The translations under genes were made by a program, and so were the position numbers. The notes under the pieces are model-generated. The model saw only the letters and a program-made list of their open reading frames with translations, had not been told where the DNA came from and made no database searches. A DNA stretch of 64,000 nt from Sphingopyxis terrae subsp. terrae NBRC 15098 (GTDB taxonomy: Bacteria; Pseudomonadota; Alphaproteobacteria; Sphingomonadales; Sphingomonadaceae), in assembly GCF_001598815.1 (NCBI RefSeq), contig NZ_BCZQ01000021.1:1-64000 (forward strand), written 5' to 3'. Below, one piece after another: positions 17,601 to 25,640 of the stretch (its first letter is position 1; each line of letters starts with the position of its first letter).

Positions 17601-18236
17601 CTAGTCGTCCGCCAGCCCCAGAAAGCCGGGAGACAGGAACAGCGGCAGAAAGCGGGTGACGAGATCGCGCATCGCATCATCCTTCTGGCCCAGCATATCG
17701 CGTAGATAGGGGCCGATCACGGCATCGCCGAACGCGCTGACCGCGACCATCAACACTGCGGCGCGGACGCGCTCGCGCGCGGCGGCATCCTTCGACTGAC
17801 CGACGATCGCGGTGACGAGCGCACCGACCGCTTCGCGGATCGGCTCGAGGCGGCCGACATCGCCCGACAGAACGATCCACGCCGCGAGCGGCCCGGCGCC
17901 GCCCTTGTCAAAGGCATCGAAAACATGATCGGCAATCGTACGCGGCGCCGCATCGTCGGTTTCCAGCAGGTCGACGACATTATCCAGCGCGCCCGTCAGA
18001 TCCTGGATCATCGATCCCATCAGCGCCGATTGCAGACCCGCCGCCGAGCCGAAATGATGCAGCACATTGGCGTGCGACATGCCGATTGCTTCGCCGACGT
18101 TGGCAAGCGTCACGGCACCCGGACCGCCGTCGAGCAGCAGACGACGCGCCGCGGCCAGCCCTTCTTCGCGTACCTCCGCGCCCGATCGCTTGCGGCGTTT
18201 CGGGGCGGGCCGCGCCATCTTGTACATTCGCGCCAT
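17601..18236 (-). CDS. TetR-family transcriptional regulator
   Basis: The 211-residue protein has an N-terminal TetR helix-turn-helix (residues about 22-68: GLAAARRLLLDGGPGAVTLANVGEAIGMSHANVLHHFGS) and an all-helical ligand-binding domain of the YbiH/C-terminal type. A basic N-terminal arm (APKRRKRSG) is present. The ATG at 18236 is preceded by GGAGGAAAGAGCG. It is divergent from the PF10118-type gene, and an inverted repeat overlaps that gene's probable promoter, so autoregulation and repression of the neighbour are likely. The ligand is unknown. Confidence 0.87.
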   Translation of the reverse strand: MARMYKMARPAPKRRKRSGAEVREEGLAAARRLLLDGGPGAVTLANVGEAIGMSHANVLHHFGSAAGLQSALMGSMIQDLTGALDNVVDLLETDDAAPRTIADHVFDAFDKGGAGPLAAWIVLSGDVGRLEPIREAVGALVTAIVGQSKDAAARERVRAAVLMVAVSAFGDAVIGPYLRDMLGQKDDAMRDLVTRFLPLFLSPGFLGLADD

Positions 18237-18347
18237 CGCTCTTTCCTCCACCTGCGGTCCACATGGCCTTAGACCAATGTACGCAAGCGAAACAGCCTTC
18301 CGATCGGCTTCCGAAAAAGCCGTTCTGAAACAGGATAGTAGCATCTC

Positions 18348-18392
18348 TTGCGAATGGCGAATATTTGCATTATAAACATTGATGTTAATGTT
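18348..18392 (+). promoter_or_regulatory. Sigma-70-type promoter with overlapping inverted repeat
   Basis: TTGCGA (18348-18353) is separated by 17 bases from TATAAA (18371-18376). AACATT-N6-AATGTT (18375-18392) overlaps the -10 end and the expected transcription start. An 18-bp inverted repeat in that position, beside a divergent tetR gene, is a good TetR operator candidate. Confidence 0.6.
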
Positions 18393-18413
18393 GATGATTC
18401 GCAGGAGTTGTTC

Positions 18414-19271
18414 ATGACCCTCGACACGCCCACGCCTCCCGATCTCCGGATCGAGAAGCGCGACATGAAGTTCGGCCGCGAGCAGGCCCCGCCGCGCTGG
18501 TGGCACAGCGGCGACCCCGGTCGCACCGCCTTTTTCAACGCGCTGTCGTCCACCTTCCCTGTCGGCGAGAAATTCTTCATGACATCGGTCCGGCAGTATC
18601 GCGAAGGCACGCCGCAGCCGCTGCGTGGCCAGATCGACGATTTCATCTATCAGGAATCGATGCATTCGCGCGAACATGTCGTCTTCAATCGCCAGGCCGA
18701 AGATGTCGGCTACGACATCGCCCCGCTCGAAGAACGCGCGCGCCGGACGATCGCATGGGCGAAACGGCGCCCGCCGATCCAGCAATTGGCGGCAACCTGC
18801 GCACTCGAACATTTTACCGCGACGCTGGCGCATGACGCGCTCGCGAATCCCGGGCATCTCGGCGGCGCGAGCGAGGAAGCGCGGCGTTTGTGGCGGTGGC
18901 ACGCGATCGAGGAAATCGAACATAAGGCGGTCGCCTACGACACCTATCTTCATGCGACGCGTGACATGATGCCGCTGCGGCGCTGGTTGAAGCGCTGCGC
19001 CGTCATGGGCGTTACGACTTTGCGCTTTCACTATGTGATTTTCCGCAATACCGCAGATTTGTTGCGGCAGGACGGTCGCAACGACTGGACGACGTGGCGG
19101 CACTTGCTCGCCTATCTCTATGGAAGGCACGGCCTGATGCGGCATCTGCTCAAAGGTGTGGTTGGCTATATGCGGCCGGGCTTTCATCCCTGGCAGCACG
19201 ACGACCGCCCCCTCCTGGCCGAAGCGCTCGCTTTGCTGAACGCGCCCGCGAGCCGGGAGCAGGCGGCATGA
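18414..19271 (+). CDS. PF10118-type predicted metal-dependent hydrolase
   Basis: The 285-residue protein has conserved acidic and histidine motifs of a diiron-like helical fold: YQESMHSREHVVFN, ATCALEHFTATLAH and WRWHAIEEIEHKAVAYD. These give the E-x-x-H style ligand pairs expected for this uncharacterised family. Homologues are annotated as predicted metal-dependent hydrolases, but no reaction is established; an oxidative diiron function is equally possible. ATG 18414 follows GCAGGAG. It overlaps the DUF2147 gene by 4 bases (ATGA) and is probably controlled by the divergent TetR protein. Confidence 0.82.
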   Translation: MTLDTPTPPDLRIEKRDMKFGREQAPPRWWHSGDPGRTAFFNALSSTFPVGEKFFMTSVRQYREGTPQPLRGQIDDFIYQESMHSREHVVFNRQAEDVGYDIAPLEERARRTIAWAKRRPPIQQLAATCALEHFTATLAHDALANPGHLGGASEEARRLWRWHAIEEIEHKAVAYDTYLHATRDMMPLRRWLKRCAVMGVTTLRFHYVIFRNTADLLRQDGRNDWTTWRHLLAYLYGRHGLMRHLLKGVVGYMRPGFHPWQHDDRPLLAEALALLNAPASREQAA

Positions 19272-19693
19272 GCCGCCGCGCGACCGCGATGGGCCTCGCT
19301 GCCGCCGCCGCCCTTGCCCCCGCAAGCGCCATGGCCGCCGATCCCGTTGGGCTGTGGGCGACGGGCAGCGAAGGCGGACGGGTCGAAATCTATCGCTGCG
19401 GCGCGGCGTTATGCGGCAAGGTGGTCGATGCAAAGCGGCTGCGCGCCAATCCCGATCTGCGCGACGTGCGGAACGGCGATCCCAAGCTGCGCCAGCGCCG
19501 GCTGATGGGACTGGTCGTGCTCCAGAATTTCAAGGGGGGCCCGTCCCAGTGGAAGGGCGGCCCCGTGTACGACCCCGAAACCGGCGACGGGGCGTCGCGC
19601 GGCGAACTGCGACTGCTCGGCAACGGCAAGCTGGAAGTGAAGGGCTGCCTCGCCTTTTTCTGTCGAACCAAGACGTGGACGCGGCTTAACTAG
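19268..19693 (+). CDS. DUF2147-family exported protein
   Basis: The 141-residue product has a signal peptide (GLAAAAALAPASAMA) followed by the DUF2147 pattern: DPVGLWATGSEGGRVEIYRCGAALCGKVV, then LVVLQNFKGGPSQWKGGPVYDPETG, ending KVKGC-type GCLAFFCRTKTWTRL. DUF2147 proteins are small periplasmic or envelope proteins without an assigned biochemical role, often in lipid-related loci. The start overlaps the upstream stop, so it is co-transcribed with the PF10118-type gene. The pair of cysteines in CGAALC and CLAFFC could form disulfides. Confidence 0.87.
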   Translation: MSRRATAMGLAAAAALAPASAMAADPVGLWATGSEGGRVEIYRCGAALCGKVVDAKRLRANPDLRDVRNGDPKLRQRRLMGLVVLQNFKGGPSQWKGGPVYDPETGDGASRGELRLLGNGKLEVKGCLAFFCRTKTWTRLN

Positions 19694-19725
19694 CGCGGCT
19701 GCGCTTCAATGCCGGCTCCTGACGC

Positions 19726-20664
19726 TCATTCGATCTCGAACGTCAGATTGTGTATGCCGATTTCGCCGTCGCAATGATTGCAGGCAACGACCATCCGAAG
19801 GTCGTGACCGCATGGCTTGTGCGTAAGGATCAGCGGCGGGCCGCGTTCGTCGGAAAACCAGCGGTCGCCCCACTGGAGCAGAGCCAGCAATACGGGATAA
19901 AGGTCGCGGCCCTTTTCGGTCAGCCGATATTCGACGCGGTCGGCGTGCGCCGAATAGGGAATGGTCCGCAATATGCCCTGCCGGATCAGCCGTTCGAGGC
20001 GGCCGGTCAGGATATTGGTCGCCATCAACGTGTCGCGCTGAATGTCATCGAAGCGGTTGATGCGCGTGAACATCGCGCGCACCACAAGCGTCGCCCATCG
20101 ATCACCGAACAATTCGATCATCGTATCGACCAGCGGGCGTCCGCCCGGGCGGCGCGCCGTCACCGCGCCGTTGAAGCGCCGGCGTTCATAGTGCGGAACG
20201 ACCTGGGCCAGCCCCGGCCCTTCGCGCCAGTCGACGTCGCGCGGGTCGATTTCCTTCCGGCAATGGGCGCAGATCGGAGTCGGCTCGGTTTCCGCGCCGC
20301 ACGCGCTGTGCCGCAGGCGAACCCGAAAGTCGCGGCTCGCGGCTTCCCAGCGATGCTGCCAGCGCAGCATCATCAAGGCGTTGGGAAACTGGTCGCGCCC
20401 CTTCTGGGTCAACGCATAATAGGAACCGCGCCCTTCCTTCTTCGGCCGTTTGGCAAGGCAATCCTCGTCGACCAGCTTGCGTAGCCGCCCGCTGACGACC
20501 GACCGCGCGAGCCCGGTCCGCGCCACGAATTCGTCGAAGCCATGGGTGCCGAGAAAGGCCTGCTCCATGATGAGCAGCACCGGAACGTCACCGACGACAT
20601 CGAGCGCGCGCCAGATCGAACAGGCGCGGATGGTGCGATCTTCTTTCACGGCTGATGCGTCCAT
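19726..20664 (-). CDS. Double HxlR regulator with two repeated Cys/His clusters
   Basis: The 312-residue protein is built from two HxlR winged-helix domains (about 12-105 and 175-270). Each is followed by a cluster of identical spacing: H119-x2-C122-x9-C132-x2-C135 and H282-x2-C285-x9-C295-x2-C298. Single HxlR proteins are about 110-150 residues and act as dimers, so this is an internal duplication that could act as a covalent dimer. The clusters look like small zinc ribbons or thiol sensors; metal binding is inference. ATG 20664 was chosen as the first codon of family-like sequence. It lies downstream of the TonB receptor gene, on the same strand. Confidence 0.85.
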   Translation of the reverse strand: MDASAVKEDRTIRACSIWRALDVVGDVPVLLIMEQAFLGTHGFDEFVARTGLARSVVSGRLRKLVDEDCLAKRPKKEGRGSYYALTQKGRDQFPNALMMLRWQHRWEAASRDFRVRLRHSACGAETEPTPICAHCRKEIDPRDVDWREGPGLAQVVPHYERRRFNGAVTARRPGGRPLVDTMIELFGDRWATLVVRAMFTRINRFDDIQRDTLMATNILTGRLERLIRQGILRTIPYSAHADRVEYRLTEKGRDLYPVLLALLQWGDRWFSDERGPPLILTHKPCGHDLRMVVACNHCDGEIGIHNLTFEIE

Positions 20665-20764
20665 TGCTGCGCCCGCCCTACTCCGCCGAACAGCACGCGA
20701 CAAGGCCGGTCCGACGGAAGATGGGCGGTGCCCGCGCCCATGCTTCCGTCGGGGGAGAGCTGGT

Positions 20765-23050
20765 TCAAAAGCGCCCCGTGACCTGCACCGCTATCGTGCG
20801 CGGCCGATCGACGATCCCGTTATAGGCATTGCCCGCCCCGCCCGTGATCGTCGTCGCAAGCGGCATCGCGCTGCCGGTCTGAAGGATCCGCTGGTCGGTC
20901 AGATTGCGGCCAATCAGCGCCACTTCCCAGCGATTGTCGATCTGTCCCAAGGCGATGCGGGCGCCAAGCTTCGCATAGCTGCCCTGATAGGTCCGCGGGT
21001 CGAGATTCGCCGCCGCGATATAGGAGGAGGAAAAGTCGGCGTTGACGTTGAACGACAGCTTGAGGTCGCTGCCGACCGGCGTCCAGTAATCGACGTTGAG
21101 ATTACCCGACCATTTCGGACTCAGCGCGTTACGCTTGCCGCTATAGTCGCAGAAGCCACCCGGTCCCGGCGTCTGCAGATAATAGCATTGGCCGTCGGTG
21201 AAGTTGGTGAATTTGAAATCGAGATAGGCGATCGCGCCGCTGATGGTCAGGCCTTCGGCGAGCGCCGCGCGAAAATCGGCTTCGATCCCCTGCGTCCGCG
21301 CCGCCGCCGCATTGCGGACGTTGAAGTTGAGCGTCCCGTCGAAGATGTTGACCTGCAGATCCTTGTATTTGGTGCGATAGAAGGACAGGTTGAAAGCGAC
21401 GTCGCGGCCCTTGTATTTCAGCCCCGCTTCGAAATTGTCGGCGCTTTCGTCCTGGAATTCGAACGCGCCGGGCTTGGCGACCGTGGTCGACGTCGGCAAA
21501 GAATTGGACCGGATGTCGAAGCCCCCGGCCTTGGTTCCGCGCGCATAGGACGCATAGAGCATCAGGTCGTCGGTCGCGTCGAACTGGACGTTGACCATCG
21601 GATTGAAGCTGTCCTCGCTCAGCTTGCCGGCGATGCTGTGCGCCTCGATATTGAGCGCGCGGAACACCGCGGCGACAACGGCGGCGGGCGCGGTGCTGAG
21701 CGGGCCTTGCACGATGGCGAGCGATCGGCGGCCGCTCTTCTTCTCATGATTGAAGCGCGCGCCGGCCGTAACGCGAAGCTGGTCGGTCAACGACAATTCG
21801 CCCTGCGCAAAGGCCGAGATCAGGGCCGACGTCTGGCTGTAGTCGCGGTCGTTGCGCGTATCGCCGAGCGCGTTGAACGGCGCACCCAGCCCCAGAAAGG
21901 TCGGGTTGAAGAGGGTGAAATCCTGAACGTCCAGCTTGGCGTGCTGATAATAGACGCCGCCGATATAATTGAACGCCTCGCCGCCGGGCGACGTCAAACG
22001 CAGCTCTTGTGAAAACTGCCGATAATCCTCGCGCAAATTGGTGCCGTCGAGAAAGCTGATCCCCGAAAAGTCGACATCGACGATCTCGCGCGTCTTATAG
22101 TCGAGCAGCGACGTCACAGAGGTCAGCGTGTGCTCGCCGATTTCCAGATCGGCGTTCAGCGTCGCCCCGAACACCTTGTTGCGGCTTTCATAGCCATTAT
22201 CCTCGCGCACATAGTCGGGGACAGTGCTGACGAAGAAGGGGCCCTGGAAGACCGCATTGTAATTCCCGACCGCGCCGAACACGTCGCGCGGCTGGCCCTT
22301 CATCGCAAAGTCTGCATATTCGAGCTTCAGTTCGGCCGCGAGCGGCCCGCCCTTGTCGAACTCAACCTTGCCGCGGACATAATATTCATCGACGTTGGGC
22401 TCGTTGCGCTTCAATTTCTGGTTGTAGAAATATCCGTCCATCGAGCGATGATAGCCAACCACGCGCGCTTCGATGCCGTCGCTCAGCGGCCCCGACAGGA
22501 CGCCGGTCAGCTGCAGTTCCTTGTGATTGAATTCATAGAGGCCACTCACCGTCCCCTCGAATTCGTCGGTCGGGCTGCGTGTCGTGATATTGACCGCGCC
22601 GGCGATCGCATTCTTGCCGAACAGCGTCGGTTGGGGGCCTCGCAAAACCTCGACCCGCTCCATATCGACGAGCGGCAGGCGCGAAAGCTGGTCGCGTCCA
22701 TAATAGACGCCATCGACGAACATCGCGACCGACTGTTCGAACCCCTTGTTGTCGCCCGAGGCGATGCCGCGGATCGCGATGCGATTGGCGATCGCGGTCT
22801 GGGTGATCTTTAGATTCGGGACCGACGAACTGATCTGTTCGAGGTTGGTCTGCCCATAGCTTTCGACCTGCTTGCCGCTGACCGCGGAAATCGAGATCGG
22901 CACATCGGACAAGCCTTCGGCACGCTTCTGGGCGGTAACGATGATGTCGTCGAGGCCGCCCTGGCTTTCGGCGGGGGCGTCCTGCGCGAACGCCGCCGTG
23001 GGACCGGCAAGCGCCGACGCGGCCAACAGCATGGCAAGTGAATGCTTCAT
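20765..23050 (-). CDS. TonB-dependent outer-membrane receptor (catabolic locus)
   Basis: The 761-residue protein has a signal peptide (LAMLLAASALAGPTAAFAQ), TonB box DDIIVTAQKR and a plug domain (RIAIRGIAS, MERVEVLRGPQPTLFGKNAIAGAVNITTRSP). The 22-strand-type barrel ends in a terminal phenylalanine (AVQVTGRF). The pattern is that of sphingomonad receptors for lipophilic or aromatic compounds rather than classical siderophore receptors. The ATG at 23050 follows GGGGAGAGGGAG. It is divergent from the nitronate-monooxygenase/oxygenase operon, so it probably imports the compound that the operon degrades; that link is contextual. Confidence 0.92.
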   Translation of the reverse strand: MKHSLAMLLAASALAGPTAAFAQDAPAESQGGLDDIIVTAQKRAEGLSDVPISISAVSGKQVESYGQTNLEQISSSVPNLKITQTAIANRIAIRGIASGDNKGFEQSVAMFVDGVYYGRDQLSRLPLVDMERVEVLRGPQPTLFGKNAIAGAVNITTRSPTDEFEGTVSGLYEFNHKELQLTGVLSGPLSDGIEARVVGYHRSMDGYFYNQKLKRNEPNVDEYYVRGKVEFDKGGPLAAELKLEYADFAMKGQPRDVFGAVGNYNAVFQGPFFVSTVPDYVREDNGYESRNKVFGATLNADLEIGEHTLTSVTSLLDYKTREIVDVDFSGISFLDGTNLREDYRQFSQELRLTSPGGEAFNYIGGVYYQHAKLDVQDFTLFNPTFLGLGAPFNALGDTRNDRDYSQTSALISAFAQGELSLTDQLRVTAGARFNHEKKSGRRSLAIVQGPLSTAPAAVVAAVFRALNIEAHSIAGKLSEDSFNPMVNVQFDATDDLMLYASYARGTKAGGFDIRSNSLPTSTTVAKPGAFEFQDESADNFEAGLKYKGRDVAFNLSFYRTKYKDLQVNIFDGTLNFNVRNAAAARTQGIEADFRAALAEGLTISGAIAYLDFKFTNFTDGQCYYLQTPGPGGFCDYSGKRNALSPKWSGNLNVDYWTPVGSDLKLSFNVNADFSSSYIAAANLDPRTYQGSYAKLGARIALGQIDNRWEVALIGRNLTDQRILQTGSAMPLATTITGGAGNAYNGIVDRPRTIAVQVTGRF

Positions 23051-23132
23051 GATTCTCCCTCTCCCCACTGCCGGCGACGGGCCGGCATGTTTTGCTTGCA
23101 AATGCCTCTTGAACGGGCATAAGTTCTGTTAC

Positions 23133-23160
23133 GCAAGTTAGTATCACTATGCAAGTAAGT
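23133..23160. promoter_or_regulatory. Direct repeat GCAAGTTAGT / GCAAGTAAGT in a divergent promoter region
   Basis: Two 10-bp direct repeats with one mismatch (23133-23142 and 23151-23160) have an 18-bp period and end 14 bases before the plus-strand start codon. They sit between the TonB receptor and the oxygenase operon. They could be recognised by the double HxlR protein encoded nearby, whose two DNA-binding domains suit a direct repeat. Confidence 0.4.
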
Positions 23161-23174
23161 TTTGGGAGACAGGA

Positions 23175-24146
23175 ATGAAGCCGAAGCACGGCCTTCCCGC
23201 AGCTTTGACGCGCAATTTACGCCTGCCCGCAATCGCGGCGCCGATGTTCCTCGTGTCGGGCCCCGACATGGTCATCGCCGCCTCGCGCGCCGGAATGATC
23301 GGCAGCTTTCCCGCCCCCAACGCGCGGACGACCGCCGATCTGGAAGCCTGGGTGAGCCGCATCGACGCGGCGCTGTCGAATGATCCCGACGCCGCCGCCT
23401 GGGCGGTCAATCTGGTAGTGCATCCGTCGAACAGCCGGCTTGCCGACGACCTCGCCTGCGTCGTGCGGCACAAGGTTCCGCTCGTCATCACCGCGCTCGG
23501 CAGTCCCGCCCGCGTCGTCGAGCAAATCCACGCCTATGGCGGCATCGTTTTCGCCGACGTCAATTCGGTGGGCTTCGCCCGCAAGGCTGCGGCGGCGGGC
23601 GTCGATGGACTCGTGCTCGTCGCGGCGGGAGCCGGCGGCCATACCGGCGCCACCGCCGGTTTCGCCTTTGTCGAGGAAGTGCGGCAGTTCTGGGACGGCC
23701 CCTTGGTGCTGGGCGGCGCAATCTCGACGGGCCAGGCGATTCGGGCCGCCGAAATATTGGGGGCCGACTTCGCCTATCTCGGCACGTCGCTGATCGCCTG
23801 CACCGAGAGCATGGCGGCGCAGCCTTACAAGGACATGGTGGTCGCGGCGGGGGCCGAGGACATTGTGCCGTCGAAGGGCATCACCGGCGTGACCGCCAAC
23901 TGGCTGAAATCAAGCCTGATCGCTGCGGGCTACGACCCCGCGAACATGCCTGAGGACAAGCGCCCCAATTTCTCCGATGCGCTGGACGACGCCAAGGCAT
24001 GGAAGAATGTCTGGTCTGCGGGTCAGGGCGTCGGCGCGGTTCGCGCGACCGAACCGGTCGCGGACATCGTCGACCGTCTCGTGAAAGAATATGATGCGGC
24101 CGTCGCCAGGCCGCGCTTTGCAGCCGCCGAAGGAGCCATCGCATGA
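23175..24146 (+). CDS. Nitronate monooxygenase-family flavoprotein
   Basis: The 323-residue TIM-barrel FMN protein has family signatures at the N terminus (LPAIAAPMFLVSGPDMVIAASRAGMIGSFPAPNAR), at VLVAAGAGGHTGATAGFAFVEEVRQFWDGPLVLGGAISTG, and at GADFAYLGTSLIACTES. The His in GAGGHTG matches the catalytic or flavin-contact His of nitronate monooxygenases. In catabolic clusters such proteins often act as enoyl-type reductases or oxidases on CoA or aromatic intermediates, so the name does not fix the substrate. GGGAGACAGG precedes the ATG. It overlaps the carotenoid oxygenase gene by 4 bases. Confidence 0.87.
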   Translation: MKPKHGLPAALTRNLRLPAIAAPMFLVSGPDMVIAASRAGMIGSFPAPNARTTADLEAWVSRIDAALSNDPDAAAWAVNLVVHPSNSRLADDLACVVRHKVPLVITALGSPARVVEQIHAYGGIVFADVNSVGFARKAAAAGVDGLVLVAAGAGGHTGATAGFAFVEEVRQFWDGPLVLGGAISTGQAIRAAEILGADFAYLGTSLIACTESMAAQPYKDMVVAAGAEDIVPSKGITGVTANWLKSSLIAAGYDPANMPEDKRPNFSDALDDAKAWKNVWSAGQGVGAVRATEPVADIVDRLVKEYDAAVARPRFAAAEGAIA

Positions 24147-25639
24147 CCGCTCAGCTTGTCGACACGATCCGGACCACCGTTCAACCGAACGACCATCCCT
24201 ATATGAAGGGCGCGTGGCGGCCGACCTATAACGAGTGGAATGCGGTCTTCGCCAATGGCGAGGTCGAGGTGATCGGCACGATCCCGACCGACATCGATGG
24301 CGTTTACGTCCGCACCGGCGAGAACCAGATTCACGAACCGATCGGCCGCTATCATCCCTTTGACGGTGACGGGTTCATCCATGCGATCTCGTTCAAGGAC
24401 GGCCGCGCGAGCTATCGCAGCCGCTTTGTCCGCACCAAGGGGTTCGAGGCCGAGAAGGAAGCCGGCCGCTCGCTCTGGGCCGGGCTGATGGAACCGCCAC
24501 ACAAATCGACCCGCCACGGCTGGGGTGCGCAGGAATGGCTCAAGGATTCATCGTCGACCGACGTCGCGATCCACGCGGGCAAGATCATCTCGACCTTCTA
24601 CCAGTGCGGCGAGGCCTATCGGCTCGACCCCTTCACGCTCGAACAGTTCGGCACCGAAAGCTGGGTGCCGCTCGACGGCATTTCGGCGCATTGCAAGGTC
24701 GACCTCGCGACCGGCGAACTGATGTTCTTCAACTATTCGAAGCACGCGCCCTATATGCATTATGGCGTCGTCGGCGCGGACAATAAGCTCAAACATTATA
24801 TTCCCGTCCCGCTCGCCGGGCCGCGCCTGCCGCACGACATGGCGTTCACCGAAAATTACACCATCCTCAACGACATGCCGCTCTACTGGAACGCGGAACT
24901 GCTCGAAAAGAATCTGCACGTCGTCCAGTTTCATCCCGATGAAAAGACGCGCTTCGCGATCATCCCGCGGCACGGAAACCCCGAGGATATCCGCTGGTTC
25001 GAAGCCGCGCCGACCTACACGCTCCACTGGCTGAACGCTTGGGAGGAAGGCGACGAGATCATCCTCGACGGCTATTATCAGGAAGAGCCGATGCCGAAAT
25101 CCTATCCGAACGCGCCCGAGGGGCTCGAACGGATGATGGCCTATCTCGATCAGGGACTCCTGAAGCCGCGCCTCCACCGCTGGCGCTTCAACTTGAAGAC
25201 CGGAAAGACAACCGAACAAAGGCTCGACGACCGCGATCTCGAATTCGGCATGTTCAACCAGCGCTATGCGGGCAAACCCTACCGTTACGCATACAGCGCG
25301 ATCCCCGAGCCAGGCTGGTTCCTGTTCCGCGGCCTCGTCAAGCATGACCTTAACGCCGGAACGAGCGAATCCTATGAGTTCGGCCCCGGCCGCTTCGGCA
25401 GCGAGGCCCCCTTCGCGCCGCGCATCGATGCGAAGGATGAGGACGACGGCTATCTCGTGTCCTTCATCGCCGACCTCGAAACCGACACGTCCGAATGCGT
25501 GCTGATCGACGCCAAGAATGTCGCGGCGGGGCCAGTGTGCCGGATCATCCTGCCCGAGCGCATCTGTTCGGGTACACACACCGTCTGGGCGAGCGGAGAC
25601 GATATCGGCATGGGCGAAAACAGCGTGCTGGCTGTCTGA
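24143..25639 (+). CDS. Carotenoid-oxygenase/lignostilbene-dioxygenase family enzyme
   Basis: The 498-residue seven-bladed propeller oxygenase has its four iron-binding histidines visible: H183 (SAHCKVD), H231 (PHDMAFTENY), H295 (LHWLNAW) and H479 (GTHTVWAS). The family cleaves C=C bonds of carotenoids, apocarotenoids, stilbenes or phenylpropenes with O2. From memory of stilbene-cleaving members, a Tyr anchoring the 4-hydroxyl group falls near F95 here (YRSRFVRT). If that alignment holds, a non-phenolic substrate is favoured. It is flanked by a flavoprotein and an acyl-CoA ligase in one operon. The product aldehyde is presumably oxidised and CoA-activated. Confidence 0.92.
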   Translation: MTAQLVDTIRTTVQPNDHPYMKGAWRPTYNEWNAVFANGEVEVIGTIPTDIDGVYVRTGENQIHEPIGRYHPFDGDGFIHAISFKDGRASYRSRFVRTKGFEAEKEAGRSLWAGLMEPPHKSTRHGWGAQEWLKDSSSTDVAIHAGKIISTFYQCGEAYRLDPFTLEQFGTESWVPLDGISAHCKVDLATGELMFFNYSKHAPYMHYGVVGADNKLKHYIPVPLAGPRLPHDMAFTENYTILNDMPLYWNAELLEKNLHVVQFHPDEKTRFAIIPRHGNPEDIRWFEAAPTYTLHWLNAWEEGDEIILDGYYQEEPMPKSYPNAPEGLERMMAYLDQGLLKPRLHRWRFNLKTGKTTEQRLDDRDLEFGMFNQRYAGKPYRYAYSAIPEPGWFLFRGLVKHDLNAGTSESYEFGPGRFGSEAPFAPRIDAKDEDDGYLVSFIADLETDTSECVLIDAKNVAAGPVCRIILPERICSGTHTVWASGDDIGMGENSVLAV

Positions 25640-25640
25640 G

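Noticed and set aside
20450..22012. A 520-codon plus-strand frame opposite the second TonB receptor and the double HxlR gene
   Set aside because: It spans two well-supported minus-strand genes and its translation is Arg-rich with no family resemblance.
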